Under the pieces are notes generated by a model. It did no database searches. It saw nothing but the letters and a program-made list of their open reading frames with translations, and was not told the DNA's origin. This document shows positions 55,970 to 64,000 of a stretch of 64,000 bases of DNA, one piece after another; the stretch's first letter is position 1; every line of letters starts with the position of its first letter. A program made the position numbers and the translations under genes. The stretch is taken from contig NZ_JACSOI010000005.1 in the NCBI RefSeq assembly GCF_018728565.1, positions 1 to 64,000 on the forward strand, read 5' to 3'. This DNA comes from Zobellia russellii (lineage in GTDB: Bacteria; Bacteroidota; Bacteroidia; Flavobacteriales; Flavobacteriaceae).

Positions 55970-56664
55970 TTAAAAAAATTAGAACACTTACAGCGCTTTT
56001 ATGCTGTGTAGTTTTTATGCACTGTAAGCCCGTAAAGGAAACAGTACGGTCTCCCAAAATTGTAGATAAGCCCATAATCTTTGATGAAACCCGCAAACAA
56101 CTAAGCTTGGAGTATCTTAAAGATCGTTACGGGTTGGAGCGAAGCAGCCCTAATATAGACCCCAAGATGATTGTTTTGCACTGGACGGTAATACCAAGCC
56201 TAGAGGAGTCTTTTGAAGCTTTTAACCCACCAACCTTACCCAATTGGCGACCTGATATTAAAAATGTAAGTGGTTTAAATGTGTCTTCTCAATTTATGGT
56301 AGACCGCGATGGTACTATTTACCGGCTTTTACCGGAGACCACAATGGCCAGACATGTTATTGGTCTTAATCATTGTGCTATTGGAATAGAGAATGTTGGA
56401 GGCACGGAGGCCTTACCACTCACAGAAGCGCAGCTTAAAGCCAATATAGAATTGGTTAAATATTTGGCCAATAAATATGCTATAGATTTTGTTATAGGGC
56501 ATTATGAATATACTAATTTTGAAGGGCATCCTTTATGGTTGGAAAAAGACAAAGGTTACCGTACCGTAAAAACGGATCCCGGACAAGATTTTACGAACAA
56601 GGTAAGACAGGCCGTTAAAAATCTTAATTTTGAACCCGTACCCCAAAAACAGATTACCCAATGA
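55966..56664 (+). CDS. N-acetylmuramoyl-L-alanine amidase (Ami_2/PGRP fold), lipoprotein
   Basis: A 232-residue zinc amidase with lipobox-like MHC (Cys20). Zn-site motifs: MIVLHWT (His72), MARHVIGLNHCAIGIENVG, VIGHYEY and a C-terminal KTDPGQDF. It cleaves the bond between N-acetylmuramic acid and L-alanine of peptidoglycan. Genes on both sides overlap by 4 bp, so it is in an envelope operon. Confidence 0.92.
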   Translation: MIKKIRTLTALLCCVVFMHCKPVKETVRSPKIVDKPIIFDETRKQLSLEYLKDRYGLERSSPNIDPKMIVLHWTVIPSLEESFEAFNPPTLPNWRPDIKNVSGLNVSSQFMVDRDGTIYRLLPETTMARHVIGLNHCAIGIENVGGTEALPLTEAQLKANIELVKYLANKYAIDFVIGHYEYTNFEGHPLWLEKDKGYRTVKTDPGQDFTNKVRQAVKNLNFEPVPQKQITQ

Positions 56665-58127
56665 GAGCATTTTTTTCTGTATTATTTCTGCTGGCAAGTT
56701 TGTATTCTACCGCGCAGCAGCAAGATTTGACCACCTCACTTTATGAAACTTACGAAACCTACAAAGAGCCGTTACTAGAAAAGCGCCGCATTAAGCATAA
56801 GGATATACAGCCTTTGATAGAGAAGTGCAAAACCAATCCAAAATTTAAAGTGGCAAAAGTTGGTACTTCAATAGAAGGCCGTTCGTTATCATTGATTAGC
56901 ATTGGAGAAGGCGAAACGGATGTTTTTTTGTGGTCACAAATGCATGGGGACGAGCCAACGGCTACACAGGCTATTTTTGATATTTTCAACTTTTTGAACA
57001 GTGATGACTTTTCTTCTGAAAAACAGGAAATTCTAGCCAATTGCACCTTACATTTTCTACCGATGCTAAATCCGGATGGAGCAGAAGTTTTTCAACGTAG
57101 AAACCGTTTGGGAATTGATATTAATCGTGATGCATTGCGGTTGCAATCCCCCGAAGGGCAAACATTAAAACGAGTGCGTGATAGTTTGGATGCCGATTTT
57201 GGTTTTAACCTGCATGACCAAAGCACGTACTACAATGCAGAGAGAACCGAAAAACCTGCTACCATTTCTTATTTGGCGCCGGCATACAACTATGAAAAGG
57301 AAATAAACGAAAGGCGGGGCAACGCCATGAAGGTTATTGTCTTTATGAACAATATTATTCAAAAATATGCCCCAGGACAAGTGGGGCGTTACAATGATGA
57401 TTTTGAGCCAAGAGCTTTTGGGGACAATATTCAAAAATGGGGTACAAGTACTATTTTAATTGAGTCTGGAGGCTATCACAACGATGTAGAAAAGCAAGAA
57501 ATCAGAAAATTGAATTATGTTTCTATCCTATCTGCTATCTATACGATTGCAAAAGAAAATTATAAGGATATAGCTATTTCCGAATATGACAAAATACCGG
57601 AAAATGACAGGAAACTTTTTGACCTTAAAATTGAAAATGCAACATATCCTCTTTTGGGAAAAGATTACATTTTAGATATTGGAATGAACCGTTTGGAGGT
57701 AGATAAAAAAGGGCATAACGATTTCTGGTACAGCAGTAGGATACTGGACCAAGGAGACCTTTCTACCTATTACGGATATGAAACTTTAGACGCTACAGGG
57801 CACACCATAGTTCAAGGTAAAGTATACCCTAAATTATTGAGTTCTATAGAAGCTTTGGGAAGCTTGGATATACGCGCTCTTTTAAAATCCGGTTATGCCT
57901 ATGTACGGGTCGAAAATATACCTACAACAAAATTGGCATCTCCTTTTCCTATCCATATGATTGGTAAGAGGTATGAGGTGCCTGATTTTTCAATAGAAGT
58001 AGGGCTAAACCCAACCTTTCTTCTTAAAAAGGATGGGATCTTTACGCATGCCGTTATAAATGGTTTTCTTATCGACTTGAATAGCGATAAAAAAACGGAT
58101 TTTAAAAATGCAATGATTTACCGCTAA
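56661..58127 (+). CDS. M14 family zinc carboxypeptidase, secreted
   Basis: A 488-residue protein with a signal peptide (about 1-19). Zn motif HGDE (His95, Glu98), the third ligand His185 in NLHDQST, NPDGAEVFQRRNR and INRDA, and the general base in ILIESGGY. M14 peptidases remove C-terminal residues; the context next to an amidase suggests peptidoglycan peptides. It overlaps the amidase gene by 4 bp and is the last of the operon. Confidence 0.92.
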   Translation: MRAFFSVLFLLASLYSTAQQQDLTTSLYETYETYKEPLLEKRRIKHKDIQPLIEKCKTNPKFKVAKVGTSIEGRSLSLISIGEGETDVFLWSQMHGDEPTATQAIFDIFNFLNSDDFSSEKQEILANCTLHFLPMLNPDGAEVFQRRNRLGIDINRDALRLQSPEGQTLKRVRDSLDADFGFNLHDQSTYYNAERTEKPATISYLAPAYNYEKEINERRGNAMKVIVFMNNIIQKYAPGQVGRYNDDFEPRAFGDNIQKWGTSTILIESGGYHNDVEKQEIRKLNYVSILSAIYTIAKENYKDIAISEYDKIPENDRKLFDLKIENATYPLLGKDYILDIGMNRLEVDKKGHNDFWYSSRILDQGDLSTYYGYETLDATGHTIVQGKVYPKLLSSIEALGSLDIRALLKSGYAYVRVENIPTTKLASPFPIHMIGKRYEVPDFSIEVGLNPTFLLKKDGIFTHAVINGFLIDLNSDKKTDFKNAMIYR

Positions 58128-58145
58128 GGGTGTTTTGGCTAGCTT

Positions 58146-58340
58146 TTAATAGCCAAACCGCGTAGCCATTTCGGACATTTCCGAAGCGTGTATAGCAATT
58201 CTAAAGTACATTGTAATTGCCATTGTTGCAATTAATGCAAATAACGAAAGGGTCAAGGCCTGGTACCATTTAGGCATTCCGTTTAAAGCGGTGTTTTGAA
58301 TAATAACTGTTAATACATCCATGTGTTCTAATTTTGCCAT
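58146..58340 (-). CDS. Small single-pass membrane protein
   Basis: A 64-residue protein that I do not recognise. A short polar N-terminus, one TM helix (about 25-47, WYQALTLSLFALIATMAITMY) and a helical tail ending EMATRFGY. It lies convergent with the M14 gene, 18 bp apart. There is no ribosome binding site, but codon use and clean membrane topology favour a real gene. Confidence 0.5.
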   Translation of the reverse strand: MAKLEHMDVLTVIIQNTALNGMPKWYQALTLSLFALIATMAITMYFRIAIHASEMSEMATRFGY

Positions 58341-58463
58341 TTAGCATAGCACGTGTTCTTAGGATGTAGGTATTCATTTTCGAATATGGGGTACTCGTTG
58401 TTCTTTAGACAACGAAGTAGCCAAAAACCCTACTTAATATTATTTTAATTCGTCAAACGGCAC

Positions 58464-58497
58464 AAAAAAAGGGAGAACGGTATGTTCTCCCTTTTTT
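58464..58497. terminator. Rho-independent terminator (ompA side)
   Basis: Perfect stem AAAAAAGGGAGAAC/GTTCTCCCTTTTTT around GGTAT, with A and T tracts on both sides. It ends the OmpA lipoprotein transcript and could also act in the other direction. Confidence 0.93.
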
Positions 58498-58532
58498 AAC
58501 CATCAAGTTTATTAACTTAGGTTTATTTTCTG

Positions 58533-59360
58533 TTAAAGCGATTCTGCATCTAAAAGAGCAAAGAACTTGTTTAAGTTAGGAATGATAACAATTTTAGTAC
58601 GTCTGTTGATTGCTCTGTTTTCTCTTGTATCATTATCTACTAAAGGCAAGTAGCTACTTCTACCGGCAGCAATCATTTTAGTTGGATCTACCTTGTATTT
58701 GTTCTGAAGGATATCTACAACGCTAGTAGCACGCTTTACACTCAAATCCCAGTTGTTACGGAACATTTCAGTGCTAATGGTTTTAGAATCTGTGTGACCT
58801 TCTACCATAACTTCCATACTTGGTTCAGAATTGATTACTTGAGCCAATTTTTCAAGAATCTTGTTGGCCTTACTGCTTACACGATAGCTACCGCTATTAA
58901 AAAGAAGTTTATCCGAGATGTTTATCATAACAACAGTCTTGTCTATGTTCACATCTACATCATCTTCATCATCAGAGATAGATTTCTTTAGGTTGTAAGA
59001 AATAGCCAAGTTCATTGAATCTTGCAACGTTTTAGCTTCGGCCAATTTAGAAGGGTCAACTTTTGCAAGTGTGGCTCTCATTTTAGCTTTGGTGTTGTTG
59101 CTCATTACGGCAACATCATCAACAGAAGTCATTTGGCTATCGTTAATTTCCTTTAAGGAATTGATTTTAGAATTATATTCTACAACGCGAGCTTCTATCT
59201 TGGCCATTTTACCTTCAAGTTCTTCTTTCTCAACTTGAGTCTTCGTTAATGCGCTCTGCGTTTCTGATAAATTATTCTCAAGAGCTACATATTTCTTCTT
59301 AGAAACACAAGATGCCATTAACGTAACGGCAAGCGTACTTAGGATAATCGATTTTTTCAT
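58533..59360 (-). CDS. OmpA-family lipoprotein
   Basis: A 275-residue protein with lipobox MASC (Cys18), a coiled-coil region (about 24-85, heptad-like E/K/L), and an OmpA C-terminal peptidoglycan-binding domain (about 145-265): LLFNSGSYRV, VEGHTDSK, NWDLSVKRATSVVDIL, AAGRSSYLPLVDND and NRRTKIVI. It anchors the outer membrane to peptidoglycan. No signal of cotranscription with neighbours. Confidence 0.95.
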   Translation of the reverse strand: MKKSIILSTLAVTLMASCVSKKKYVALENNLSETQSALTKTQVEKEELEGKMAKIEARVVEYNSKINSLKEINDSQMTSVDDVAVMSNNTKAKMRATLAKVDPSKLAEAKTLQDSMNLAISYNLKKSISDDEDDVDVNIDKTVVMINISDKLLFNSGSYRVSSKANKILEKLAQVINSEPSMEVMVEGHTDSKTISTEMFRNNWDLSVKRATSVVDILQNKYKVDPTKMIAAGRSSYLPLVDNDTRENRAINRRTKIVIIPNLNKFFALLDAESL

Positions 59361-59520
59361 TTTAAATGTTTTGTTATAATATTGATTACTAGTAATACGA
59401 AGCAGGGCTATAATTAGATGTTAAAGCCTATTAACATTTTTCGATTATCTGTTATAGAAACAGGTTGAATAGCAGCGTAATTATTTGATATTGAGATGCC
59501 ACAGTTTTAATATGGCCATA

Positions 59521-59552
59521 AAAAAAGACACCTAATTTAGGTGTCTTTTTTT
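59521..59552. terminator. Rho-independent terminator
   Basis: Stem AAAAAAGACACCTAA/TTAGGTGTCTTTTTT with an almost closed loop, flanked by T tracts. It lies downstream of the minus-strand VWA lipoprotein gene. Confidence 0.92.
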
Positions 59553-59576
59553 TATATTTTGATAAGAACCAAAGTC

Positions 59577-60662
59577 TTATTCACAGCCTCCGGTAAAGCC
59601 GTCAGCATTAAATTTCGTCTGAACGGCACCTTGCAAGCTTCCTTTTTTAACTTGAATAGCCAAGTTATTGTCACCACCTCTTTTTGGGCTACAGTACTCA
59701 AAAAGGTAAAAACTACTTGCTCTTTCGGAAACCAAATCGGATATCTTATTAAAAGTATCTTCCAATTCTTCCTTATTTGCCGCAAACTCACTAGAGGTTT
59801 TTCCAATAGCGGTTAACGCTTCCGTATCTATTTCAGCTCCTAAACCAATAGTGAAAAAAGAAATATTTGGATCCGCCGTATCAACCTTTTTCTGAGCGGC
59901 TTCTTTAGAGTAGCGTGAAGCTTGGTCTCTACCATCCGTAAATATAACTACGGATGCAGCCCCAATTTTATCTCCCTTTGTACTTTCGCTCAGTAAATCT
60001 GAGGCTATATCGGTAGATTTAATAACAGCTCCGTAAAGGTCTGTAGAAACATCACCGCTTATATCTTTATTGAGTCCGGCAATAGCTTCGGTCAATTCAG
60101 ATTTTTCAGAAGTTAGAGGGTTAAGTTCGTGCAGGACATCTTCACCATCAAACCAATAGATAGCCATTTTGTACGATTCCTGAGTAGTGGCCGGCATTAC
60201 CGTGTTAACAAAGCTGGTACTAGCACTTTTCAATTCTTCCAAACTACCGCTTAAAACACTATTACTTAAATCTAGTATTAACAAGGTGTTGCTAGAAAAT
60301 ATTTGCTCGTTAGGTGAAATTCTGGCATTGGACTCCGAAGTTGAAATAGTATTAAAACACTCATCATTTCGGCCTTGCTCATAAATAGTAAACTGGTCTG
60401 CGGTCAATCCTGATACCGGTGTACCGTCACTATTGGAAACTTTAAAGAAAACAGAAACTTTTCCAGGGTCTTTAGTAAATTGATCTTGTATGGAAAGTAT
60501 TAGGTCATTTTCCCCAAGGTCAAGACATTTGTCAACTGGCTGTCCTTTTCCGAGTCCATCGCCTGTATTCAAGGCATAATTTACGTCATCATCGGCATTT
60601 CCACAGGAAACGAACAATACAATTGAGAATAAAAATAAAATACGATTTAAGGAGGAATTCAT
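59577..60662 (-). CDS. VWA-domain lipoprotein
   Basis: About 361 residues from ATG 60662 (MNSSLNRILF); a seven-residue upstream extension is not used. Lipobox FVSC. An Ig-like segment (about 55-105) precedes a von Willebrand A domain (about 120-310) with DLSNS (MIDAS) and IFTDGRDQ. A C-terminal region (LFEYCSPKRGG...) has two Cys that could pair. It is probably a periplasmic or surface adhesion/binding protein; the ligand is unknown. Confidence 0.88.
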   Translation of the reverse strand: MNSSLNRILFLFSIVLFVSCGNADDDVNYALNTGDGLGKGQPVDKCLDLGENDLILSIQDQFTKDPGKVSVFFKVSNSDGTPVSGLTADQFTIYEQGRNDECFNTISTSESNARISPNEQIFSSNTLLILDLSNSVLSGSLEELKSASTSFVNTVMPATTQESYKMAIYWFDGEDVLHELNPLTSEKSELTEAIAGLNKDISGDVSTDLYGAVIKSTDIASDLLSESTKGDKIGAASVVIFTDGRDQASRYSKEAAQKKVDTADPNISFFTIGLGAEIDTEALTAIGKTSSEFAANKEELEDTFNKISDLVSERASSFYLFEYCSPKRGGDNNLAIQVKKGSLQGAVQTKFNADGFTGGCE

Positions 60663-60683
60663 TTTCAAGGTTTTTACGTTCAA

Positions 60684-61069
60684 CCATCACAACGCAAATT
60701 TTCAATTAAAAGTATGATGACGGAAAAAAAAGATGTTAAAGAATGTTAATGACAAGCTTTGGTATGGATTTTCGGAACCGGTCAAAACTATTTTTGGATA
60801 TCCTTTGTTGAATTGAATAGAAAATGAAATTCTGGCAAGAACGTAAAAAATCAACATAAAACTCTGTAAATGTTAGAGGTAAGATGATTTATATGTGTGT
60901 CTTAATTGTGTTAGTGAGAACTTTATACACTACCGGTAAGGGGATTTTGAAAAATTCGTGTTGAAATAGTGCTAGTTAAAGCTAAAGAAATTGTTAAAAT
61001 ACGATTGAAAGATTAAAATTTTAATACCTTGTAAAGGTTAAAGTCAGAAACTTAATTAAAAGAAAATAT
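60684..61069. other. 386-bp intergenic region with a possible promoter
   Basis: AT-rich and without a convincing gene. TTG at 61005-61007 and TACCTTG at 61025-61031, 17 bp apart, resemble the Bacteroidetes promoter consensus (TTG-N17-23-TAnnTTTG), about 40 bp upstream of the oxidoreductase operon. The upstream part should also hold the VWA lipoprotein's promoter. Confidence 0.4.
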
Positions 61070-61531
61070 ATGCCAACCTATCAACTCACGGTAAACGGAA
61101 AGTCCCAAACGGTAGAAGCAAGTGAAGATACCCCATTATTGTGGGTGTTACGCGACCATTTAAATATGGTAGGCACAAAATTTGGTTGTGGAATTGCTCA
61201 ATGCGGTGCATGCACGGTTCATGTAGAGGGTAACGCTACTAGAAGCTGTTCTTTACCTGTAGCCTCGGCAGAAGGAATGTCAATCACCACAATAGAAGGT
61301 TTGTCCGAAGATGGTTCGCATCCCGTACAACAAGCATGGAAAGAAGTAGACGTGCCACAGTGTGGTTACTGCCAAGCCGGTCAAATGATGACGGCTTCTG
61401 CTTTTCTGGCAAAAAATTCAAATCCGACCGAAGAGGAAATAAAAGATGCAATGAACGGTAACATTTGTAGATGTGCCGCATATAACCGTATCAAGAAAGC
61501 GGTTGGTGTTGCTGCCGAAAAAATGGCCTAA
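61070..61531 (+). CDS. (2Fe-2S)-binding subunit of a molybdenum oxidoreductase
   Basis: A 153-residue protein with two 2Fe-2S clusters: ferredoxin-like Cys40, Cys45, Cys48, Cys60 (GCGIAQCGAC..SC) and helical-domain Cys98, Cys101, Cys133, Cys135 (CGYC...CRC). It is the electron-transfer subunit of the xanthine oxidase family (IorA/CoxS type) and feeds electrons from the molybdenum subunit encoded next. It has no signal peptide; it may be exported with the Tat-carrying partner. Confidence 0.93.
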   Translation: MPTYQLTVNGKSQTVEASEDTPLLWVLRDHLNMVGTKFGCGIAQCGACTVHVEGNATRSCSLPVASAEGMSITTIEGLSEDGSHPVQQAWKEVDVPQCGYCQAGQMMTASAFLAKNSNPTEEEIKDAMNGNICRCAAYNRIKKAVGVAAEKMA

Positions 61532-61587
61532 AAATTCTATTATGCTTTTGAATTGAACAAAAGCCGCAATTCTATAACAAACTGCTC

Positions 61588-63816
61588 ATGTCACAATCAT
61601 CCATACAATTTAGTCGAAGAAATTTTTTACGAACGTCGTCGTTGGCGAGTGGTGGCCTTTTAATAGGCTTCAACCTTTTTACAGCCTGTAAGTCAGATGT
61701 AAAACCTCCAGTGGATCTGGCAGATTTAAATTACAATGATTTTAACGCCTTTATAAAAATAGCCAAAAACGGTGCGGTAACTATTTTTTCGCCCAACCCG
61801 GAAATTGGACAGGGTGTAAAAACTTCCATGCCTATGATCATAGCCGAGGAACTAGATGTTTCTTGGGATAAGGTATATGTGCAACAAGGGGCCTTGGACA
61901 CAAAGAACTATACAAGACAAATTGCAGGCGGTAGCCAGTCTATTCGTTTTGGATGGGATGCCTTGCGCCAAACAGGGGCTACGGCCAAGCAAATGTTGGT
62001 GAATGCCGCTGCGGCACGTTGGAACGTAGATGCATCGGAACTTTCCGTAAGCGAAGGAATAATTACGAACAAAGCAGGCGAGACCTTAAGTTACGGTGAT
62101 GTTGTAGATGAAGCCGCTGTTTTGGAAGTGCCTGAAAACGTTACTCTAAAAGAACCTAAGGATTATAAGATCATAGGTACGGATAGGCGTAATGTAGATA
62201 TTGATAAAATTGTTACGGGTCAACCATTATTTGGTATTGATTATAAGGAAGAAGGAATGCTTTATGCTTCCGTTCTTAGACCTCCCGCTTTTGGGCAAGA
62301 ATTAGTCTCTTTTGATGCTACAGAGGCTAAAGCGCTTCCGGGAGTAATAGATGTTATTCAGATTGGAGACAAAGCAAAAGCCTTATTAGGTGGAGAAAAA
62401 GTAAACTGGACGGCCCAACTTAGTGGGTCAGGTAAAGTTGTGGTTTTGGCAAAAACTACTTGGGACGCTTTTAAAGGTAAAAAAGCGATTAAAGCTACTT
62501 GGAAAGAAGCTACTCCTTTGGAGAGCAATGAATTTCATGATGAAAAATTAAATGCCCTTTTAGATGGTAAGGAATTTGTTACCATGCGTAAGGATGGAGA
62601 TGTTGATAAGGCATTTGCGCAAGCGGATAAAGTTTTGGAACGCACTTATGAATCGCCTTTCTTGCCTCATAACTGTATGGAGCCAATGAACTTTTTTGCC
62701 AACGTAACCGATGAAAAAATTCATTTGGTAGGTCCTGTGCAAACTCCAGAAGATGCGGCCAATACCGTAGCAGAACTTTTAGGACGTGATGTAGAGGACA
62801 TTCACTTGGAAATGACCCGAATGGGAGGTGGTTTCGGTAGAAGGCTCTATGGCGATTTTGTATATGAAGCTGCAGAAATTAGTAATGCTGTAAGAAAACC
62901 AATTAAAATGGTTTCTTCACGAGAAGATGATATGTCTACCGGTGTTTACAGACCGGCCATTAAATATAGGATTAAAGCCGCTATTAAAGATGGGCAATTA
63001 ACCGGTTATCAATTGAAAGAAGCGGCCATTAATGTGAACATGTATGGTCTAATTCCTAATTTCTTTCCAGCAGGTGCCGTAGAGAACTATCAGGTAGATG
63101 TAGCCAATTATAAAAGTAATATTACCACTGGGGCATGGCGTGCACCATATACAAACTTCCTAGCATATGCGGAGCAAAGTTTCTTTGATGAACTTGCCGA
63201 AGAAATGGAAGTTGATAAAATTAAGATGCGTTTAGACCTTTTGGAAAAGGTAAAAGGTACGGAAGATGAACGAATTCAATATTCGCCGGAGCGCATGCAA
63301 AATATTATAAAAATGGCCGTTGATAAATCCGGTTGGGGAAAACAGCCTAAAGGAACTTACCAAGGGTTTGTGGCATACTATTGCCATAATACGCACGTTG
63401 CGGAAGTTGCCGATGTTCAGATTGAAAATGGTCTACCGGTAGTTAAAAAAGTAACCTGTGTTGTAGATTGCGGAATTGTAATCAACCCAATGGGAGCATT
63501 AAACCAAATTGAAGGTGGTATTGTTGACGGTATAGGACATAGTATGTACGGCAGTTTTGGATTTGAAAACGGACAGCCTACGGCCAACAACTACGATAAA
63601 TACCGTTTGGGACGTATGAAAGAAGCTGCTGTGGTAGAAACACATTTGGTGCAAAATGAACTTTCTCCAACAGGGTTGGGAGAGCCAACGCTGCCGCCAG
63701 CAGGTGGGGCCGTGGCCAATGCGCTAAAAGTAGCAACGGGCAAAAGGGTATACAAGCAACCTTTTATCCAAGACGCAGAATTGTGGAAGGTAAAAGAAGA
63801 AGAGATATTGGGCTAG
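61588..63816 (+). CDS. Molybdopterin-binding large subunit (IorB-like), Tat-exported
   Basis: A 742-residue xanthine-oxidase-family large subunit with a Tat signal (SRRNFLRTSSLASGG, Arg10-Arg11), and a possible lipobox (FTAC, Cys34). Molybdenum-site motifs: PNPEIGQGVKTSMPM near the start, MGGGFGRRLYGD, GAWRAPYTNF and GLGEPTLPPAGGAVANA with catalytic Glu699. Relatives oxidise aldehydes or N-heterocycles (isoquinoline 1-oxidoreductase). The substrate is unknown. It works in the periplasm with the upstream 2Fe-2S subunit. Confidence 0.92.
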   Translation: MSQSSIQFSRRNFLRTSSLASGGLLIGFNLFTACKSDVKPPVDLADLNYNDFNAFIKIAKNGAVTIFSPNPEIGQGVKTSMPMIIAEELDVSWDKVYVQQGALDTKNYTRQIAGGSQSIRFGWDALRQTGATAKQMLVNAAAARWNVDASELSVSEGIITNKAGETLSYGDVVDEAAVLEVPENVTLKEPKDYKIIGTDRRNVDIDKIVTGQPLFGIDYKEEGMLYASVLRPPAFGQELVSFDATEAKALPGVIDVIQIGDKAKALLGGEKVNWTAQLSGSGKVVVLAKTTWDAFKGKKAIKATWKEATPLESNEFHDEKLNALLDGKEFVTMRKDGDVDKAFAQADKVLERTYESPFLPHNCMEPMNFFANVTDEKIHLVGPVQTPEDAANTVAELLGRDVEDIHLEMTRMGGGFGRRLYGDFVYEAAEISNAVRKPIKMVSSREDDMSTGVYRPAIKYRIKAAIKDGQLTGYQLKEAAINVNMYGLIPNFFPAGAVENYQVDVANYKSNITTGAWRAPYTNFLAYAEQSFFDELAEEMEVDKIKMRLDLLEKVKGTEDERIQYSPERMQNIIKMAVDKSGWGKQPKGTYQGFVAYYCHNTHVAEVADVQIENGLPVVKKVTCVVDCGIVINPMGALNQIEGGIVDGIGHSMYGSFGFENGQPTANNYDKYRLGRMKEAAVVETHLVQNELSPTGLGEPTLPPAGGAVANALKVATGKRVYKQPFIQDAELWKVKEEEILG

Positions 63817-63866
63817 AAAATAGACCATGATAAAAAATCATTTTCTTTAATCCGATTACGGTTTAT

Positions 63867-64000
63867 ATGACGCATGAACTAAAAAACATAGTTAGGGCTT
63901 ATAAAGCCGCTAAAAAAAAGAAGCAAAAGACCGTCCTCGCGACGGTCGTTGCTTTAGAGGGCTCTTCGTACCGTAGGCCTGGGGTGCGTATGCTCATTCG
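63867..64000 (+). CDS. XdhC/CoxF-family maturation protein (partial, cut by window edge)
   Basis: An ORF from ATG 63867 runs open to the end of the window. The 44 visible codons end VVALEGSSYRRPGVRMLI, the conserved N-terminal segment of XdhC/CoxI proteins. These bind molybdenum cofactor and insert its sulfurated form into xanthine oxidase-type enzymes. The location immediately after the molybdenum subunits supports it. The Rossmann C-terminal domain lies outside the window. Confidence 0.82.
   Translation, partial: MTHELKNIVRAYKAAKKKKQKTVLATVVALEGSSYRRPGVRMLI

Overview
The window looks like the chromosome of a marine flavobacterium (Bacteroidota, Flavobacteriaceae, Zobellia/Maribacter-like). 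The evidence is the low GC content, weak or absent Shine-Dalgarno sequences, a short 287-residue primary sigma factor, many lipoproteins, a type IX secretion (T9SS) sorting domain, YaiO-type outer-membrane barrels and alginate lyases of families PL6 and PL7. The genus is an inference. I saw no tRNA, rRNA, CRISPR array, insertion sequence or prophage.

Layout. 1-77: a perfect TAACTAC tandem repeat that overlaps the stop codon of a DUF1853 gene. 1033-5240: a Tat-exported GH109-like glycosidase, then a VWA protein and MoxR-like AAA+ ATPase pair. 5315-6679: a kelch lipoprotein. 6889-12380: an alginate-degradation operon (PL6 lyase, two PL7 lipoprotein lyases, and an SDR that probably reduces the unsaturated uronate DEH), preceded by two tandem GntR-type palindromes. 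12493-17281: a histidine kinase/OmpR pair, divergent from a secreted repeat protein built from a 663-bp higher-order repeat. 17385-29347: mostly housekeeping genes (TruA-like, CorA, CysM/CysE, an aldehyde dehydrogenase, DUF72, a thioesterase, an M19 dipeptidase).

29545-38680 is the most interesting block. It is a tightly packed operon encoding an HPt protein, a stand-alone receiver, a membrane-anchored HEAT-repeat protein, a processive GT2 glycosyltransferase, an LtaS/OpgB-like phosphotransferase with a C-terminal TPR, and a TPR/YaiO outer-membrane barrel. A convergent ILEI-GDPD fusion (38694-39986) follows. Together they look like a phosphorelay-controlled system that makes, decorates and exports a polysaccharide, with a phosphodiesterase that may remove the decoration.

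39987-40813 is a long gap carrying two tandem small ORFs (32 and 33 codons) with related sequences, followed by a strong terminator and rpoD. 41848-46313 holds DUF6155, a 2-hydroxyacid dehydrogenase, a DEAD/DEAH helicase and a GT4-like glycosyltransferase. 46315-51690 is a histidine kinase, receiver, histidine kinase locus with two paralogous multi-PAS kinases. 52017-58127 contains menB, a serine hydrolase, a second hydroxyacid dehydrogenase and an envelope set (3D-domain lipoprotein, amidase, M14 peptidase). 58146-60662 has a small membrane protein, an OmpA lipoprotein and a VWA lipoprotein. The window ends in a periplasmic molybdenum oxidoreductase operon (2Fe-2S subunit, Tat-exported large subunit, XdhC-like maturation factor cut by the window edge).
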